Shown here: positions 34,512 through 42,289 of the stretch, in pieces
Layout: every line of letters begins with the position of its first letter
Position numbering within the stretch: position 1 is the stretch's first letter
Assembly (NCBI RefSeq): GCF_009765355.1
Contig: NZ_VTHK01000021.1
Location: 62,001-126,000, forward strand
Length of the DNA: 64,000 nucleotides
Direction: 5' to 3'
From: Amycolatopsis anabasis
GTDB lineage: Bacteria; Actinomycetota; Actinomycetes; Mycobacteriales; Pseudonocardiaceae
The notes under the pieces: generated by a model
Databases searched by the model: none
The model's input: the letters and a program-made list of their open reading frames with translations, nothing else
Told to the model about the DNA's origin: nothing
Translations under genes and position numbers: made by a program

Positions 34512-35407
34512 AACAGCAGTGGGCGGTCCAGCTCATTCTGCTCGGTGTGGTCGCGGCCGCCGGAATCGCCGGTTTCGCAACCGACTGGGCCTGGATCGGC
34601 GCGATCGTGCTCGGCCTGGCGTACTCGGTGTCGATGGTGCTCGCCGATCTCGTCCACAAACGAATCGGTACCGACGTGCTCGCCACCCTGGCCCTGGCCG
34701 GGACGCTCCTCGTCGGCGAGTACCTCGCGGGAATGCTGATCGCGCTGATGCTCGCGACTGGTCAGGTGCTGGAGGGCTATGCCCGGCGCCGGGCGCACCG
34801 GGACCTCGACGCGCTCGCCGACCCCGCACCCCGCGTCATGCGGATCCGGCCGAAGCGGCTCCGGTCGCAAGGTTTGCGGACCGGTTCGCGGTCGTGTTCC
34901 TGCCGTCGCTCTGGTCCTCGCCGCGGCCGCGTGGTGGTGGTCCGGAATCCCGGTCACCGCGGTCGCGGTCCTGGTCACCGCGACCCCGTCACCGGAGGCG
35001 TCCAGGCTGATCACCCGGTTCCGCGCCGAGCACTCCGGCCTGGCCGAGGCGCGAGCGGCGGTGCGCGATGCCGCCGACGCCCTGTCCGAAGGGCTCGGGC
35101 CGCATGCCGAAGCGGCCGCGAGGACCGCCGGGCGTCTGGTCGCCGAACGGCTGCTGCCGCACGAGCGAGCCGAGGAACACGAACTGTATCCGGCACTCGG
35201 ACCTCTGGTCGGCAGCGGCGCGGGCATGCCGAGACCGAACCGCTCGCCGCCCGGCTCCAGCGGCACCTGTCCGGCCCCGCTCCGCTACGACCGGCCCAGC
35301 TCGACGACCTGCGCGCCACTCAGTACGGCCTGGAGGCGGTACTCACCCCGCACTTCGAGCAAGAAGAGCAGGCCTACTTCGCGCTCGCCGAACCTGACGA
35401 CCGGTGA
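34508..35407 (+). pseudogene. Wreck of a P1B-type ATPase with C-terminal hemerythrin domain
   Basis: Pieces of one gene survive in several frames. GTG 34508 starts about 100 residues of N-terminal membrane helices (KQQWAVQLILLGVVAAAGIA...). A short piece, FADRFAVVFLP, lies near 34885, and ALVLAAAAWWWSGIPVTAVA in another frame up to about 34990. A helical C-terminal segment follows, with LLPHERAEEHELYPAL and, after a frame change near 35220, TPHFEQEEQAYFALAEP, which looks like a hemerythrin His/Glu iron site. Actuator, phosphorylation (DKTGT) and nucleotide domains are missing. P1B-ATPases with such a hemerythrin domain are known in actinobacteria. The gene overlaps its upstream neighbour (GTGA) as an intact operon member would. 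Confidence 0.65.
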
Positions 35408-35484
35408 ACCGCGCCTCCACCGTCTACTGGGGACAACGTGGAAGCGGAGGTCCTTGCCTTCTGGTGACGATTTCCCTGGGAGAA

Positions 35485-35499
35485 ACGACTTTGGACCCC
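35485..35499. promoter_or_regulatory. DevR/DosR-type box 3
   Basis: ACGACTTTGGACCCC (minus strand GGGGTCCAAAGTCGT), 65 bases before the DoxX-type gene. One half is near-consensus and the outer bases of the other are degraded. Confidence 0.5.
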
Positions 35500-35563
35500 G
35501 GTCACGGCATCCCCGGTGGCAGGACACTCGACTCGCCTCACCCTCGCGAGAAGGAGACCGCTC

Positions 35564-36175
35564 ATGTCGATCGAATCAGCGCCACGGCTCACCAGCGAGA
35601 TGCAGATCCCCGCACAGGACGCGGCCGAAACCGCACCCGAGCACGGCGCGGTGATGACCCCCATCGCCGGAAAGGTCATCGCGGTCCTGCGGATCGCGAT
35701 GGGTTTCCTGTTCCTGTGGGCGTTCGCGGACAAGGCCTTCGGCTGGGGCTACGCCACCACCTCGCAGAACGCCTGGGTCAACGGCGGCTCCCCCACCAAA
35801 GGATTCCTCAGCAAGGTCCACGTCGGCCCGTTCCAGGACACCCTGCACTCCTGGGCCGGGGCCTGGTGGGCCGACTGGCTGTTCATGCTCGGTCTGCTCG
35901 GCATCGGCTCCGCCCTGCTGCTCGGCATCGGCCTGCGCCTAGCCGCGGTCACCGGAACGGTGATGATGCTGCTGATGTGGGTCGCCGAATGGCCCCCCGA
36001 CCGCGCCACCGCCGACGGGAAACCATCGATGTCCACCAACCCGATCATCGAATACCACATCATTTACGCGATCGTGCTGATCGTGCTCGCCGCCGTGTAC
36101 GCGGGAAACACATGGGGCTTGGGCCGTCGCTGGGCCGACCGCCACTTCGTCGAACGCAACCGCTGGCTCCTCTGA
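35564..36175 (+). CDS. DoxX/DoxD-family membrane protein
   Basis: A 203-residue protein with four hydrophobic segments. The first ('VIAVLRIAMGFLFLWAFADK') carries the family's R-x-x-x-G-x2-F pattern, and the last is 'IIYAIVLIVLAAVYAGN'. DoxX-type proteins are quinone-linked or thiosulfate-oxidation-related membrane subunits. Here a role in redox balance under hypoxia fits. ATG 35564 follows AAGGAG, and DevR box 3 lies upstream. A GTG start at 35516 is possible but weaker. Confidence 0.8.
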   Translation: MSIESAPRLTSEMQIPAQDAAETAPEHGAVMTPIAGKVIAVLRIAMGFLFLWAFADKAFGWGYATTSQNAWVNGGSPTKGFLSKVHVGPFQDTLHSWAGAWWADWLFMLGLLGIGSALLLGIGLRLAAVTGTVMMLLMWVAEWPPDRATADGKPSMSTNPIIEYHIIYAIVLIVLAAVYAGNTWGLGRRWADRHFVERNRWLL

Positions 36176-36185
36176 CCACGCGGAC

Positions 36186-36217
36186 CCGGGGCCGCGCACC
36201 CGTTGCGTGGCCCCCGG
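36186..36217 (+). terminator. Hairpin between DoxX and ATPase genes
   Basis: CCGGGGCC-GCGC pairs imperfectly with TGCG-T-GGCCCCCGG around a short loop just after the DoxX stop codon. Confidence 0.4.
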
Positions 36218-36262
36218 TGTCCGGAAAGCCCGCGTTGCCTCTCGCCGAGTGAGGGAATGTTG

Positions 36263-38869
36263 ATGGACAAGGATTCGAGCATCGTGTCGGCCGATCTCGT
36301 GGCGCCAGGAAGCACCGGGTTGTCCGGGGCGGACGCGGCCGCACGGCTGCGGCGCGACGGCCGCAACGCACTGCCCCCGCCCCGGAGCCCGCGTCCGTTG
36401 CGGGTACTGGCAGCGCAGTTGGTGCATTTCTTCGCGATCATGCTGTGGGTGGCGGCGGGGCTGGCGCTGCTGGCCGGGATGCCCGCGATGGCCATCGCGA
36501 TCGTCGTCGTGGTCCTGCTCAACGGGGCCTTCTCGTTCGTCCAGGAATACCGCGCCGACAAGGCCGCCGACCGCCTGCGCGATCTCCTGCCGGTACGGGC
36601 GACCGTACGCAGGGACGGGGTCGCCCTGGTGGTCGACGCGGCCGAACTCGTCGTCGGGGACATCGTGATCCTGGAGGCCGGGGACCGGGTCTCAGCCGAC
36701 GCGACCCTGCTCGCGGGGGCGAGGCTGTCGGTGAACGAGTCGCTGCTGACCGGGGAGAGCGCCCCGGTGCGCTGCGAACCGGATGCACCCCTGCACGCGG
36801 GGACGTACGTCGTGGAAGGCCACGGCACCGCGGTGGTCACCGCGACCGGCGCCCGGACCCGCCTGGCCGGGATCGCCTCGGTCACCGAACAGGCCAAACG
36901 TCCGCGCAGCCCGCTGGCCACCCAGTTGCATCGCGTGGTCACCGCCATCGCCGGAATCGCGGTCACCGTGGGGATCGGTTTCTTCCTGGTGGGACTGATG
37001 CTCGGGCGGCCCAGCGCGGAAAGCCTGCTGTTCGCGATCGGGGTCACCGTCGCGCTGGTTCCCGAAGGACTGCTGCCCACGGTCACCCTTTCCCTTGCCC
37101 GGGCGGCCCAGCAGATGGCCGGACGGCACGCCCTGGTCCGCAAACTCGAATCCGTGGAGACCCTCGGGGCCACCACCTTCATCTGCACCGACAAGACCGG
37201 AACCCTGACCCGCAACGAAATGGCCGCGGTCACCGTCTGGACCTCGGCCGGAACGGTCACGGTCTCCGGAACCGGGTACGAACCGACCGGCGAACTCACC
37301 GGCCCGGGCGAGGCGATACGCCTGGCCACTGCGGCCGCGGACAGCGGGGCCCGGTGCTCCCCCGATTCCCGCGCCCAGTTCGCCGACGGCAAATGGGTTG
37401 CCGTCGGCGATCCGATGGAGGTGGCTCTGCACGTCCTGGCCGCCCGCACCGGGGTACCAGCGCCTCCGTCCCCGCTGGTCCGGCACGCGTTCGACCCTCG
37501 TCGCCGCCGATCCTCGGTCATCGACGAAGACGGCATGCACGTCTCGGGCGCACCGGACTCGATCATGCCACTATGCCCCGGCCTCCCCGCTGACGCGCAC
37601 ACCGCGCTGACGGCGATGGCGGACCGCGGCTTGCGCGTGCTCGCCGTGGCTCGGCGGTCCGCGGTGTCCGATGTGGACGCTTCGGAGCGTGATCTCGAGC
37701 TGCTCGGCCTGATCGGCTTGCAGGATCCGCCGCGCGCCGATGTCGCCGCGGCCATCGCGTCCTGCCGCCGAGCAGGCATCAAGATCGCGATGGTCACCGG
37801 GGACCACCCCGGCACCGCCGCCGCCATCGCCCGCGAAGTCGGGCTCACCGGGCCGCAAACTCGCGTGCTGACCGGGGCCGAGTTGCCCGCCGACGACACC
37901 GCACTGGGCGAACTGCTCGACCACGACGGCATCGTGCTGGCCAGAGTCGAGCCCGAACAGAAACTCCGCATCGCCAAGGCATTGCAGGCACGCGGGCACA
38001 TCGTCGCGATGACCGGCGACGGGGTGAACGACGGGCCCGCGCTGCGCACCGCCGACATCGGCGTGGCCATGGGCGCCTCGGGCACCGACGTCGCCCGCGA
38101 AGCCGCCGACCTCGTGCTGCTCGACGACCACTTCGCCACCATCGTGTCCGCGATCGAACTGGGCCGCGCCACCTTCGCCAACATCCGACGCTTCCTCACC
38201 TACCACCTCACCGACAACGTCGCCGAACTCACCCCCTTCGTCGTCTGGGCGCTGTCCGGCGGCACCATCCCGGCCGCGATCACCGTGCTGCAGGTCCTCG
38301 CCCTCGACATCGGCACCGACCTCCTGCCCGCGCTCGCCCTCGGCGCCGAAGAACCCAACCCGCGCACCATGCGGGGCAAGCTGCGACTCGGGAACCTGAT
38401 CAACCGCACCGTCCTCGTCCGGGCCTTCGGAGTCCTCGGCCCCGCCGAGGCGATCACCGCAATGGCGGCATTCCTGGCCGTGCTGTTCGCGGGCGGCTGG
38501 TCCTTCGGCACCGCCCCTCCCCCCGCCCTGCTGGCCACCGCGTCGGGCACCGCGTTCACCGCGGTCGTGCTCGGCCAACTCGCGAACGCGTTCGCATGCC
38601 GCAGCGAATCCCGCTGGATCGGCCGGATGCGACCCTGGACGAACCACCTGCTGCTCTACGCCATCGGCTTCGAACTGGCGATGCTGTTCGTCTTCCTGCT
38701 CATGCCGCCCCTGCCAGCGCTGCTCGGCGGAAACATGCCGAACGCCCTGGGCTGGGGACTCGCGGCCCTGGCGATCCCGCTGGTGCTCCTGGCCGACGGG
38801 ATGCAGAAAGGAGTGCGGGCACACGGGAAGCGCCACCAGGGACAGATGTCTTCGAACCCGGCGCGCTGA
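36263..38869 (+). CDS. P-type cation ATPase, CtpF/P2-like
   Basis: An 868-residue P-type ATPase. The N-terminal cation ATPase domain is followed by the actuator motif 'SLLTGES' and the helix-4 sequence PEGLLPT, which is characteristic of P2 (Ca/Na/K) pumps rather than heavy-metal P1B pumps. The phosphorylation site is Asp310 in CTDKTGTLT and the hinge is TGDGVNDGPA. Four C-terminal helices follow ('LQVLALDIGTDLLPALALG'). All catalytic motifs are intact. CtpF (Rv1997) is the DosR-regulon relative in Mycobacterium tuberculosis. No clear DevR box lies in its short 5' gap. Confidence 0.88.
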   Translation: MDKDSSIVSADLVAPGSTGLSGADAAARLRRDGRNALPPPRSPRPLRVLAAQLVHFFAIMLWVAAGLALLAGMPAMAIAIVVVVLLNGAFSFVQEYRADKAADRLRDLLPVRATVRRDGVALVVDAAELVVGDIVILEAGDRVSADATLLAGARLSVNESLLTGESAPVRCEPDAPLHAGTYVVEGHGTAVVTATGARTRLAGIASVTEQAKRPRSPLATQLHRVVTAIAGIAVTVGIGFFLVGLMLGRPSAESLLFAIGVTVALVPEGLLPTVTLSLARAAQQMAGRHALVRKLESVETLGATTFICTDKTGTLTRNEMAAVTVWTSAGTVTVSGTGYEPTGELTGPGEAIRLATAAADSGARCSPDSRAQFADGKWVAVGDPMEVALHVLAARTGVPAPPSPLVRHAFDPRRRRSSVIDEDGMHVSGAPDSIMPLCPGLPADAHTALTAMADRGLRVLAVARRSAVSDVDASERDLELLGLIGLQDPPRADVAAAIASCRRAGIKIAMVTGDHPGTAAAIAREVGLTGPQTRVLTGAELPADDTALGELLDHDGIVLARVEPEQKLRIAKALQARGHIVAMTGDGVNDGPALRTADIGVAMGASGTDVAREAADLVLLDDHFATIVSAIELGRATFANIRRFLTYHLTDNVAELTPFVVWALSGGTIPAAITVLQVLALDIGTDLLPALALGAEEPNPRTMRGKLRLGNLINRTVLVRAFGVLGPAEAITAMAAFLAVLFAGGWSFGTAPPPALLATASGTAFTAVVLGQLANAFACRSESRWIGRMRPWTNHLLLYAIGFELAMLFVFLLMPPLPALLGGNMPNALGWGLAALAIPLVLLADGMQKGVRAHGKRHQGQMSSNPAR

Positions 38870-38933
38870 GGTCCAGAAAAGACGGACGGATCTTCCCGCC
38901 GATACGCGCTCGTGCCGACGACAGCGCTTTCGG

Positions 38934-38948
38934 GTGGACTTTGGTGGC
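38934..38948. promoter_or_regulatory. DevR/DosR-like box 4 (weak)
   Basis: GTGGACTTTGGTGGC (minus strand core CCAAAGTC). It lies between the convergent ATPase and USP genes, so it has no obvious target gene. Confidence 0.3.
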
Positions 38949-39040
38949 ACTGACTTCCGGTGACTGTACGCGCCAGTAAGGTACGGGGTGACGGTGGCCA
39001 TATCGGCAGACTCGACCGGATGCCATAGCCAGCCCCACGC

Positions 39041-39520
39041 TCATCGGGAATGGGCAAGTCCCTGTGGTGGAAGGGTTTCCAGGGTCTCGACCGGTCCGCT
39101 TTGCGGCACCACGACGATCGGTGTCGAGGTCAGTGCGGCGCATCGGGTGGCTACCGAGCCCAGTCGGCCCTGACCGCCGGGGCCGACGCGGTAGGCGCCG
39201 AGCACGAGCAGCGCGGCCCCGCGTGCGGTCTCGGTCAGGGTGGATGCGGCGGGGCCCTGGACGCTGATGGACTCGACCGGCGCGCGGACGTTGGTCATCT
39301 GCCGCGCGTGCTCGAGGGCATGCCGCAGCAATGATCGGGAATCGGCTCTCAGCTGCCGCGGGGTGCGCCAGGTGAAGTCGGCCACCTGGCCGACCGTCCA
39401 GGAGTGCACGGCCCGCACCGTGCTGTGGCGCAGGTCGCCTTCGCGCAGCGCCCACTGCAGGGCTTGCTGTCCGGCCGCGGAGCCGTCCACGCCGACCACG
39501 ATCGATGGTGCGGAGTTCAT
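39041..39520 (-). CDS. Universal stress protein, single domain (2 of 5)
   Basis: A 159-residue single-USP-domain protein starting MNSAPSIVVGVDGSAAGQQA. The C-terminal 'LVLGAYRVGPGGQGRLGSVA' has a variant of the ATP-loop spacing, so nucleotide binding is less certain than in the tandem USPs of this island. ATG 39520 overlaps the stop of the upstream CBS-BON gene by four bases. It is the last gene of a four-gene minus-strand operon led by the Rv1733c-like gene. Confidence 0.87.
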   Translation of the reverse strand: MNSAPSIVVGVDGSAAGQQALQWALREGDLRHSTVRAVHSWTVGQVADFTWRTPRQLRADSRSLLRHALEHARQMTNVRAPVESISVQGPAASTLTETARGAALLVLGAYRVGPGGQGRLGSVATRCAALTSTPIVVVPQSGPVETLETLPPQGLAHSR

Positions 39521-40083
39521 GGGGTCGGCTGCCGGTTGGTGACGAATTCGGTGTGCACGACCCCCGGGACCGTGCGGGCCAGCGCGCCGAGCACGCCGCG
39601 TTCGGCGTTGTCCGCGAATTCCCCGGTGAGGGTGACCACGCCGCCGGTGACCGCGACGGTCCAGCGGTTGCGGTGTCCGGAGTAGTCGGTGAGCAGGGCG
39701 CGGACGTGCGCGGCGATCGCGTCGTCGCGCCGGATCATCGGGCGGAGCAGGTCGCGCCTGCTGACCACGCCGACCAGCGTGCCGTTGTCGACGACCGGGA
39801 TGCAGCGCAGCCGGTCGGTCAGCATGCGCCGCCCGATGTCGGCGACTTCGGTGTCCGGCCCGGCGACTTCGACCGGGGTGGTCATCGTTTCGGCGACCGT
39901 GCGGTGCGCGGCACCGCCCCGCAGGGCGTCGGTTTCGGTGAAGACCCCGATGACCTTGTTGTCCTGGTCGACCACTGGCAGCCCGGCGAATCCGCGCTCG
40001 GTCAGCAGGGCGATGGCCTCCCGGATCGTGGTGTCCGTGGTGATGCTCACCACGGGACTGCTCATGATCTCGTTCGCACGCAT
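39517..40083 (-). CDS. CBS-pair protein with C-terminal BON domain (2 of 3)
   Basis: A 188-residue protein. CBS motifs lie at residues ~6-55 ('EIMSSPVVSITTDTTIREAI') and ~64-115 ('TMTTPVEVAGPDTE'), followed by a BON-like domain ('RWTVAVTGGVVTLTGEF'). It belongs to the same family as 32370 and 62566, each coupled by a four-base overlap to a USP gene. It probably senses nucleotides. ATG 40083 lies 21 bases after the DUF1918 gene. Confidence 0.87.
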   Translation of the reverse strand: MRANEIMSSPVVSITTDTTIREAIALLTERGFAGLPVVDQDNKVIGVFTETDALRGGAAHRTVAETMTTPVEVAGPDTEVADIGRRMLTDRLRCIPVVDNGTLVGVVSRRDLLRPMIRRDDAIAAHVRALLTDYSGHRNRWTVAVTGGVVTLTGEFADNAERGVLGALARTVPGVVHTEFVTNRQPTP

Positions 40084-40104
40084 GGGAAACTCCTGTTTCG
40101 ATGG

Positions 40105-40362
40105 CTAGCGGTGGTGGATGGCGGCGCGGGTGGTGGCGAGGCGGCGACGCTCTTCTTCGTCTATTTCGGACTGTTGTTCGGCGGTGACCAATTGGGCGTC
40201 GGGTCCGGGGAAGTAGAGCGATTCGCGGTCGTCGCGCAGCCACTTCACCAGGTAGGGCGGGGCGCCGTCGGCGCCGCGGACTTCCAGGATGCGGCCGCGT
40301 TGGTCGGGCCTGTCCACGTAGGTTTCTTTGATCACCAGCCAGTCCCCTGCCTGTGCCCGCAT
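40105..40362 (-). CDS. DUF1918-type small protein
   Basis: An 85-residue protein beginning MRAQAGDWLVIKETYVDRPD, with 'RGRILEVRGADGAPPYLVKW' in the middle, the SH3-like DUF1918 pattern of actinobacteria. The function is unknown. ATG 40362 follows GGGAGGAG, so longer upstream readings are rejected. It lies 10 bases downstream of the Rv1733c-like gene and is co-transcribed with the CBS-BON and USP genes. Confidence 0.85.
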   Translation of the reverse strand: MRAQAGDWLVIKETYVDRPDQRGRILEVRGADGAPPYLVKWLRDDRESLYFPGPDAQLVTAEQQSEIDEEERRRLATTRAAIHHR

Positions 40363-40372
40363 GGCTCCTCCC

Positions 40373-40969
40373 TCAGTGCCGGGTCCAGTCGGGGGCGATC
40401 CGGGACCATTCCCGTTCCCACTCCGCCGCTCGCGAGCGGTCGAGGGCCTTGCGGCCGACCCAGTACAGCCCGCCGAGCACGGTGATGGCGGACAGCCAGA
40501 TCGCCGTCCCGACACCGATGCCGGTGGCCGCGGCTTCGGCGGCGGTCACCGGCGCGGCCACCAGATCACCTCGCGGGTCAAGCCAGATCGGCACCGCCGC
40601 CCCGGCGGCCGTGCCCTCGTTCACGGTCACGTTCCCGCGGCGCTCCGAGCCGATCACGGTCCACCGGGCCGGTACCTGTGCGGTGCCCGGGGTCGGCGTG
40701 CCGTCGGGGCGTGCCGCTGGGTCGGGTGCGTTGCTCAGGGTGACGGCGGTGGCGGGGTGTCGTTCCGCGCGCTGCCGATCCGACAGCTCGAGCTGGTCGG
40801 CGTAGGCTTGCGCGCCCTGGAGGACGGCGAGCGGCAGGGCCAGCAGCGCGCACAGGGCAGCGCCGATCAGCAGCCCGGCCTCCAGCCGCTCCCAGCCCCG
40901 GGCGAGGGGATTGCGCCCGGCGCGCACCAGACGCCACGACCGGGCGATCGTCATCGGTAACCGGTTCAT
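40373..40969 (-). CDS. Rv1733c-like two-helix membrane protein
   Basis: A 198-residue protein with one hydrophobic segment near residues 35-60 ('GLLIGAALCALLALPLAVLQ') and one near the C-terminus ('GVGTAIWLSAITVLGGLYWV'). The outside part contains 'RHPATAVTL' and 'VPARWTVIGSERRGNVTVNE'. The order and motifs match Rv1733c, a DosR-induced membrane protein of M. tuberculosis with unknown function. ATG 40969 has an AGGAGGT site eight bases upstream. It leads a four-gene minus-strand operon and shares a control gap with hsp20. Confidence 0.82.
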   Translation of the reverse strand: MNRLPMTIARSWRLVRAGRNPLARGWERLEAGLLIGAALCALLALPLAVLQGAQAYADQLELSDRQRAERHPATAVTLSNAPDPAARPDGTPTPGTAQVPARWTVIGSERRGNVTVNEGTAAGAAVPIWLDPRGDLVAAPVTAAEAAATGIGVGTAIWLSAITVLGGLYWVGRKALDRSRAAEWEREWSRIAPDWTRH

Positions 40970-41029
40970 CGGGAACGACCTCCTCACCTGCTCAGGAGAA
41001 GGCTCCCCGTCGGGACTTGTCCGGAGTAA

Positions 41030-41044
41030 GGGGCGTTGGTCCCC
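41030..41044. promoter_or_regulatory. DevR/DosR-type box 5
   Basis: GGGGCGTTGGTCCCC, a near-palindrome between the divergent Rv1733c-like and hsp20 genes. A partial second copy, GGGACTTGTCC, lies at 41012-41022. Confidence 0.65.
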
Positions 41045-41167
41045 GCCCGTTGTGCCCTGGGTCCTGGTGGAGGTCACCATGATCGGTGCCCGACGGCCCT
41101 ACGCCCGCACCCGTCCGCGGAGTGGAATCGCAGGCGAAGGCATTCCCTCCCCCGAAAGGCCACCGCG

Positions 41168-41593
41168 ATGAATCTGCCGATTCGCAGACGCGCCCACGCG
41201 CTGCTGTCCGACCTGCCCGAGCTGTTCGACGCGTTCCAACCCTTCGCCGGGATGCGCCCGCTGATCGACCCGCACGCTATCCGCCTGGAGGACCAGCTCG
41301 CGGAGGGCCGCTACACCGTGCGCGCCGAGCTCCCGGGAATCGACGCCGAGAAGGACCTCGAGGTCACCGTGCACGACGGGCTGCTCACCATCCGGGCCGA
41401 ACGGTCGGAGGACAAGGCGGACAAGAACCGGTCGGAGTTCCGCTACGGCTCGTTCGCCCGCACCGTCTCGCTCCCCGCCGGCGCGAAGGAAGACACCATC
41501 AACGCCGAATACGCCGACGGAATCCTCACCGTGACGGCTCAGGTCGGCGAGCCGGAGTCCCCGGCGAAGCAGATCAAGGTACGAGCCAAGTGA
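41168..41593 (+). CDS. Hsp20/alpha-crystallin small heat shock protein
   Basis: A 141-residue small heat shock protein. The alpha-crystallin domain begins 'RYTVRAELPGIDAEKDLEV' and ends with the family motif 'AEYADGILTVTAQV'. It holds unfolding proteins in oligomers. The mycobacterial counterpart (Acr/HspX) is among the strongest DosR targets, and here a DevR-type box lies upstream. ATG 41168 is used; an upstream in-frame start would lie within the promoter. A good hairpin follows the gene. Confidence 0.9.
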   Translation: MNLPIRRRAHALLSDLPELFDAFQPFAGMRPLIDPHAIRLEDQLAEGRYTVRAELPGIDAEKDLEVTVHDGLLTIRAERSEDKADKNRSEFRYGSFARTVSLPAGAKEDTINAEYADGILTVTAQVGEPESPAKQIKVRAK

Positions 41594-41596
41594 CCT

Positions 41597-41631
41597 GGTG
41601 GCGGCCCGTCACTCCCCCTCGGGCCGCCACC
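41597..41631 (+). terminator. Hairpin terminator after hsp20
   Basis: Perfect 12-base arms GGTGGCGGCCCG and CGGGCCGCCACC around an 11-base pyrimidine-rich loop, 3 bases after the stop codon. Confidence 0.7.
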
Positions 41632-41668
41632 ACCCCGCTCCAGCGGGCGTCCAGGAAGGCGCACGATC

Positions 41669-42289
41669 ATGGCGATCGCCTTGCCCCAGCGCAAACCCCG
41701 CAGCCCGCTGCTGCTGGCCGATCAGTTCGCGCCGCACTACCAGTTCGAACGTGCCCGGCACCGGATCGTCGACGCCGCACCGGACGAGGTCTACGCGGCC
41801 GCGCACGCGCTCGACCTGGCGCAGATCCGCCGTCCTCTCTTCGATGTATTGCGCCGGTTGTGTGTCCGGGCCTGCCCCGCGCCGCTCACTCTGGACGAAC
41901 TGGAGACGCGCTCGCCCTGGACCGTTCTCGGTGAATTGCCCGGGGAAGAGATCGTCTTCGGCGTCGCCGGACAGTTCTGGCGTCCCGGAGGTGACTGGCG
42001 CCGACTGGAACCGCGGGATTTCGCCGACTTCGCCGAGCCCGGGTACGGCAAGCTCGTGGTGAGCCTCTCGGTCCGCCCCTACGGCCGCCGCCGCTCGCTG
42101 GTCACCGTTGACGTTCGTGTGCTGCTCGACGATCCGGCGAGCTGGGTCCGCTTCCGCCGCATCTGGCCGCTGGCCGGCCCCCTTATCGGGCGATTCCAAG
42201 CCGCGCTGCTCTGCGCTGTCGAGTCGGCCGCCCTGCACCCGCACCGGGACTTGGCTCCCGCCCCCGCTGACCTGAAGGAAATCACATGA
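41669..42289 (+). CDS. SRPBCC-like hypothetical protein
   Basis: A 206-residue soluble protein. '[20 protein letters not shown]' at residues ~31-50 looks like the first strand and helix of START/SRPBCC ligand-binding folds, and a long C-terminal helix ('[20 protein letters not shown]') also fits that fold. No catalytic motif is visible. Its stop overlaps the ppsA start (ATGA at 42286), so the two are coupled. It may bind a hydrophobic ligand; the function is unknown. Confidence 0.7.
   Translation: MAIALPQRKPRSPLLLADQFAPHYQFERARHRIVDAAPDEVYAAAHALDLAQIRRPLFDVLRRLCVRACPAPLTLDELETRSPWTVLGELPGEEIVFGVAGQFWRPGGDWRRLEPRDFADFAEPGYGKLVVSLSVRPYGRRRSLVTVDVRVLLDDPASWVRFRRIWPLAGPLIGRFQAALLCAVESAALHPHRDLAPAPADLKEIT

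Noticed and set aside
36176-36262. DevR box before the CtpF-like gene
   Set aside because: Only G/C-rich hairpin sequence is present; no CCAAAGTC-type core was found.
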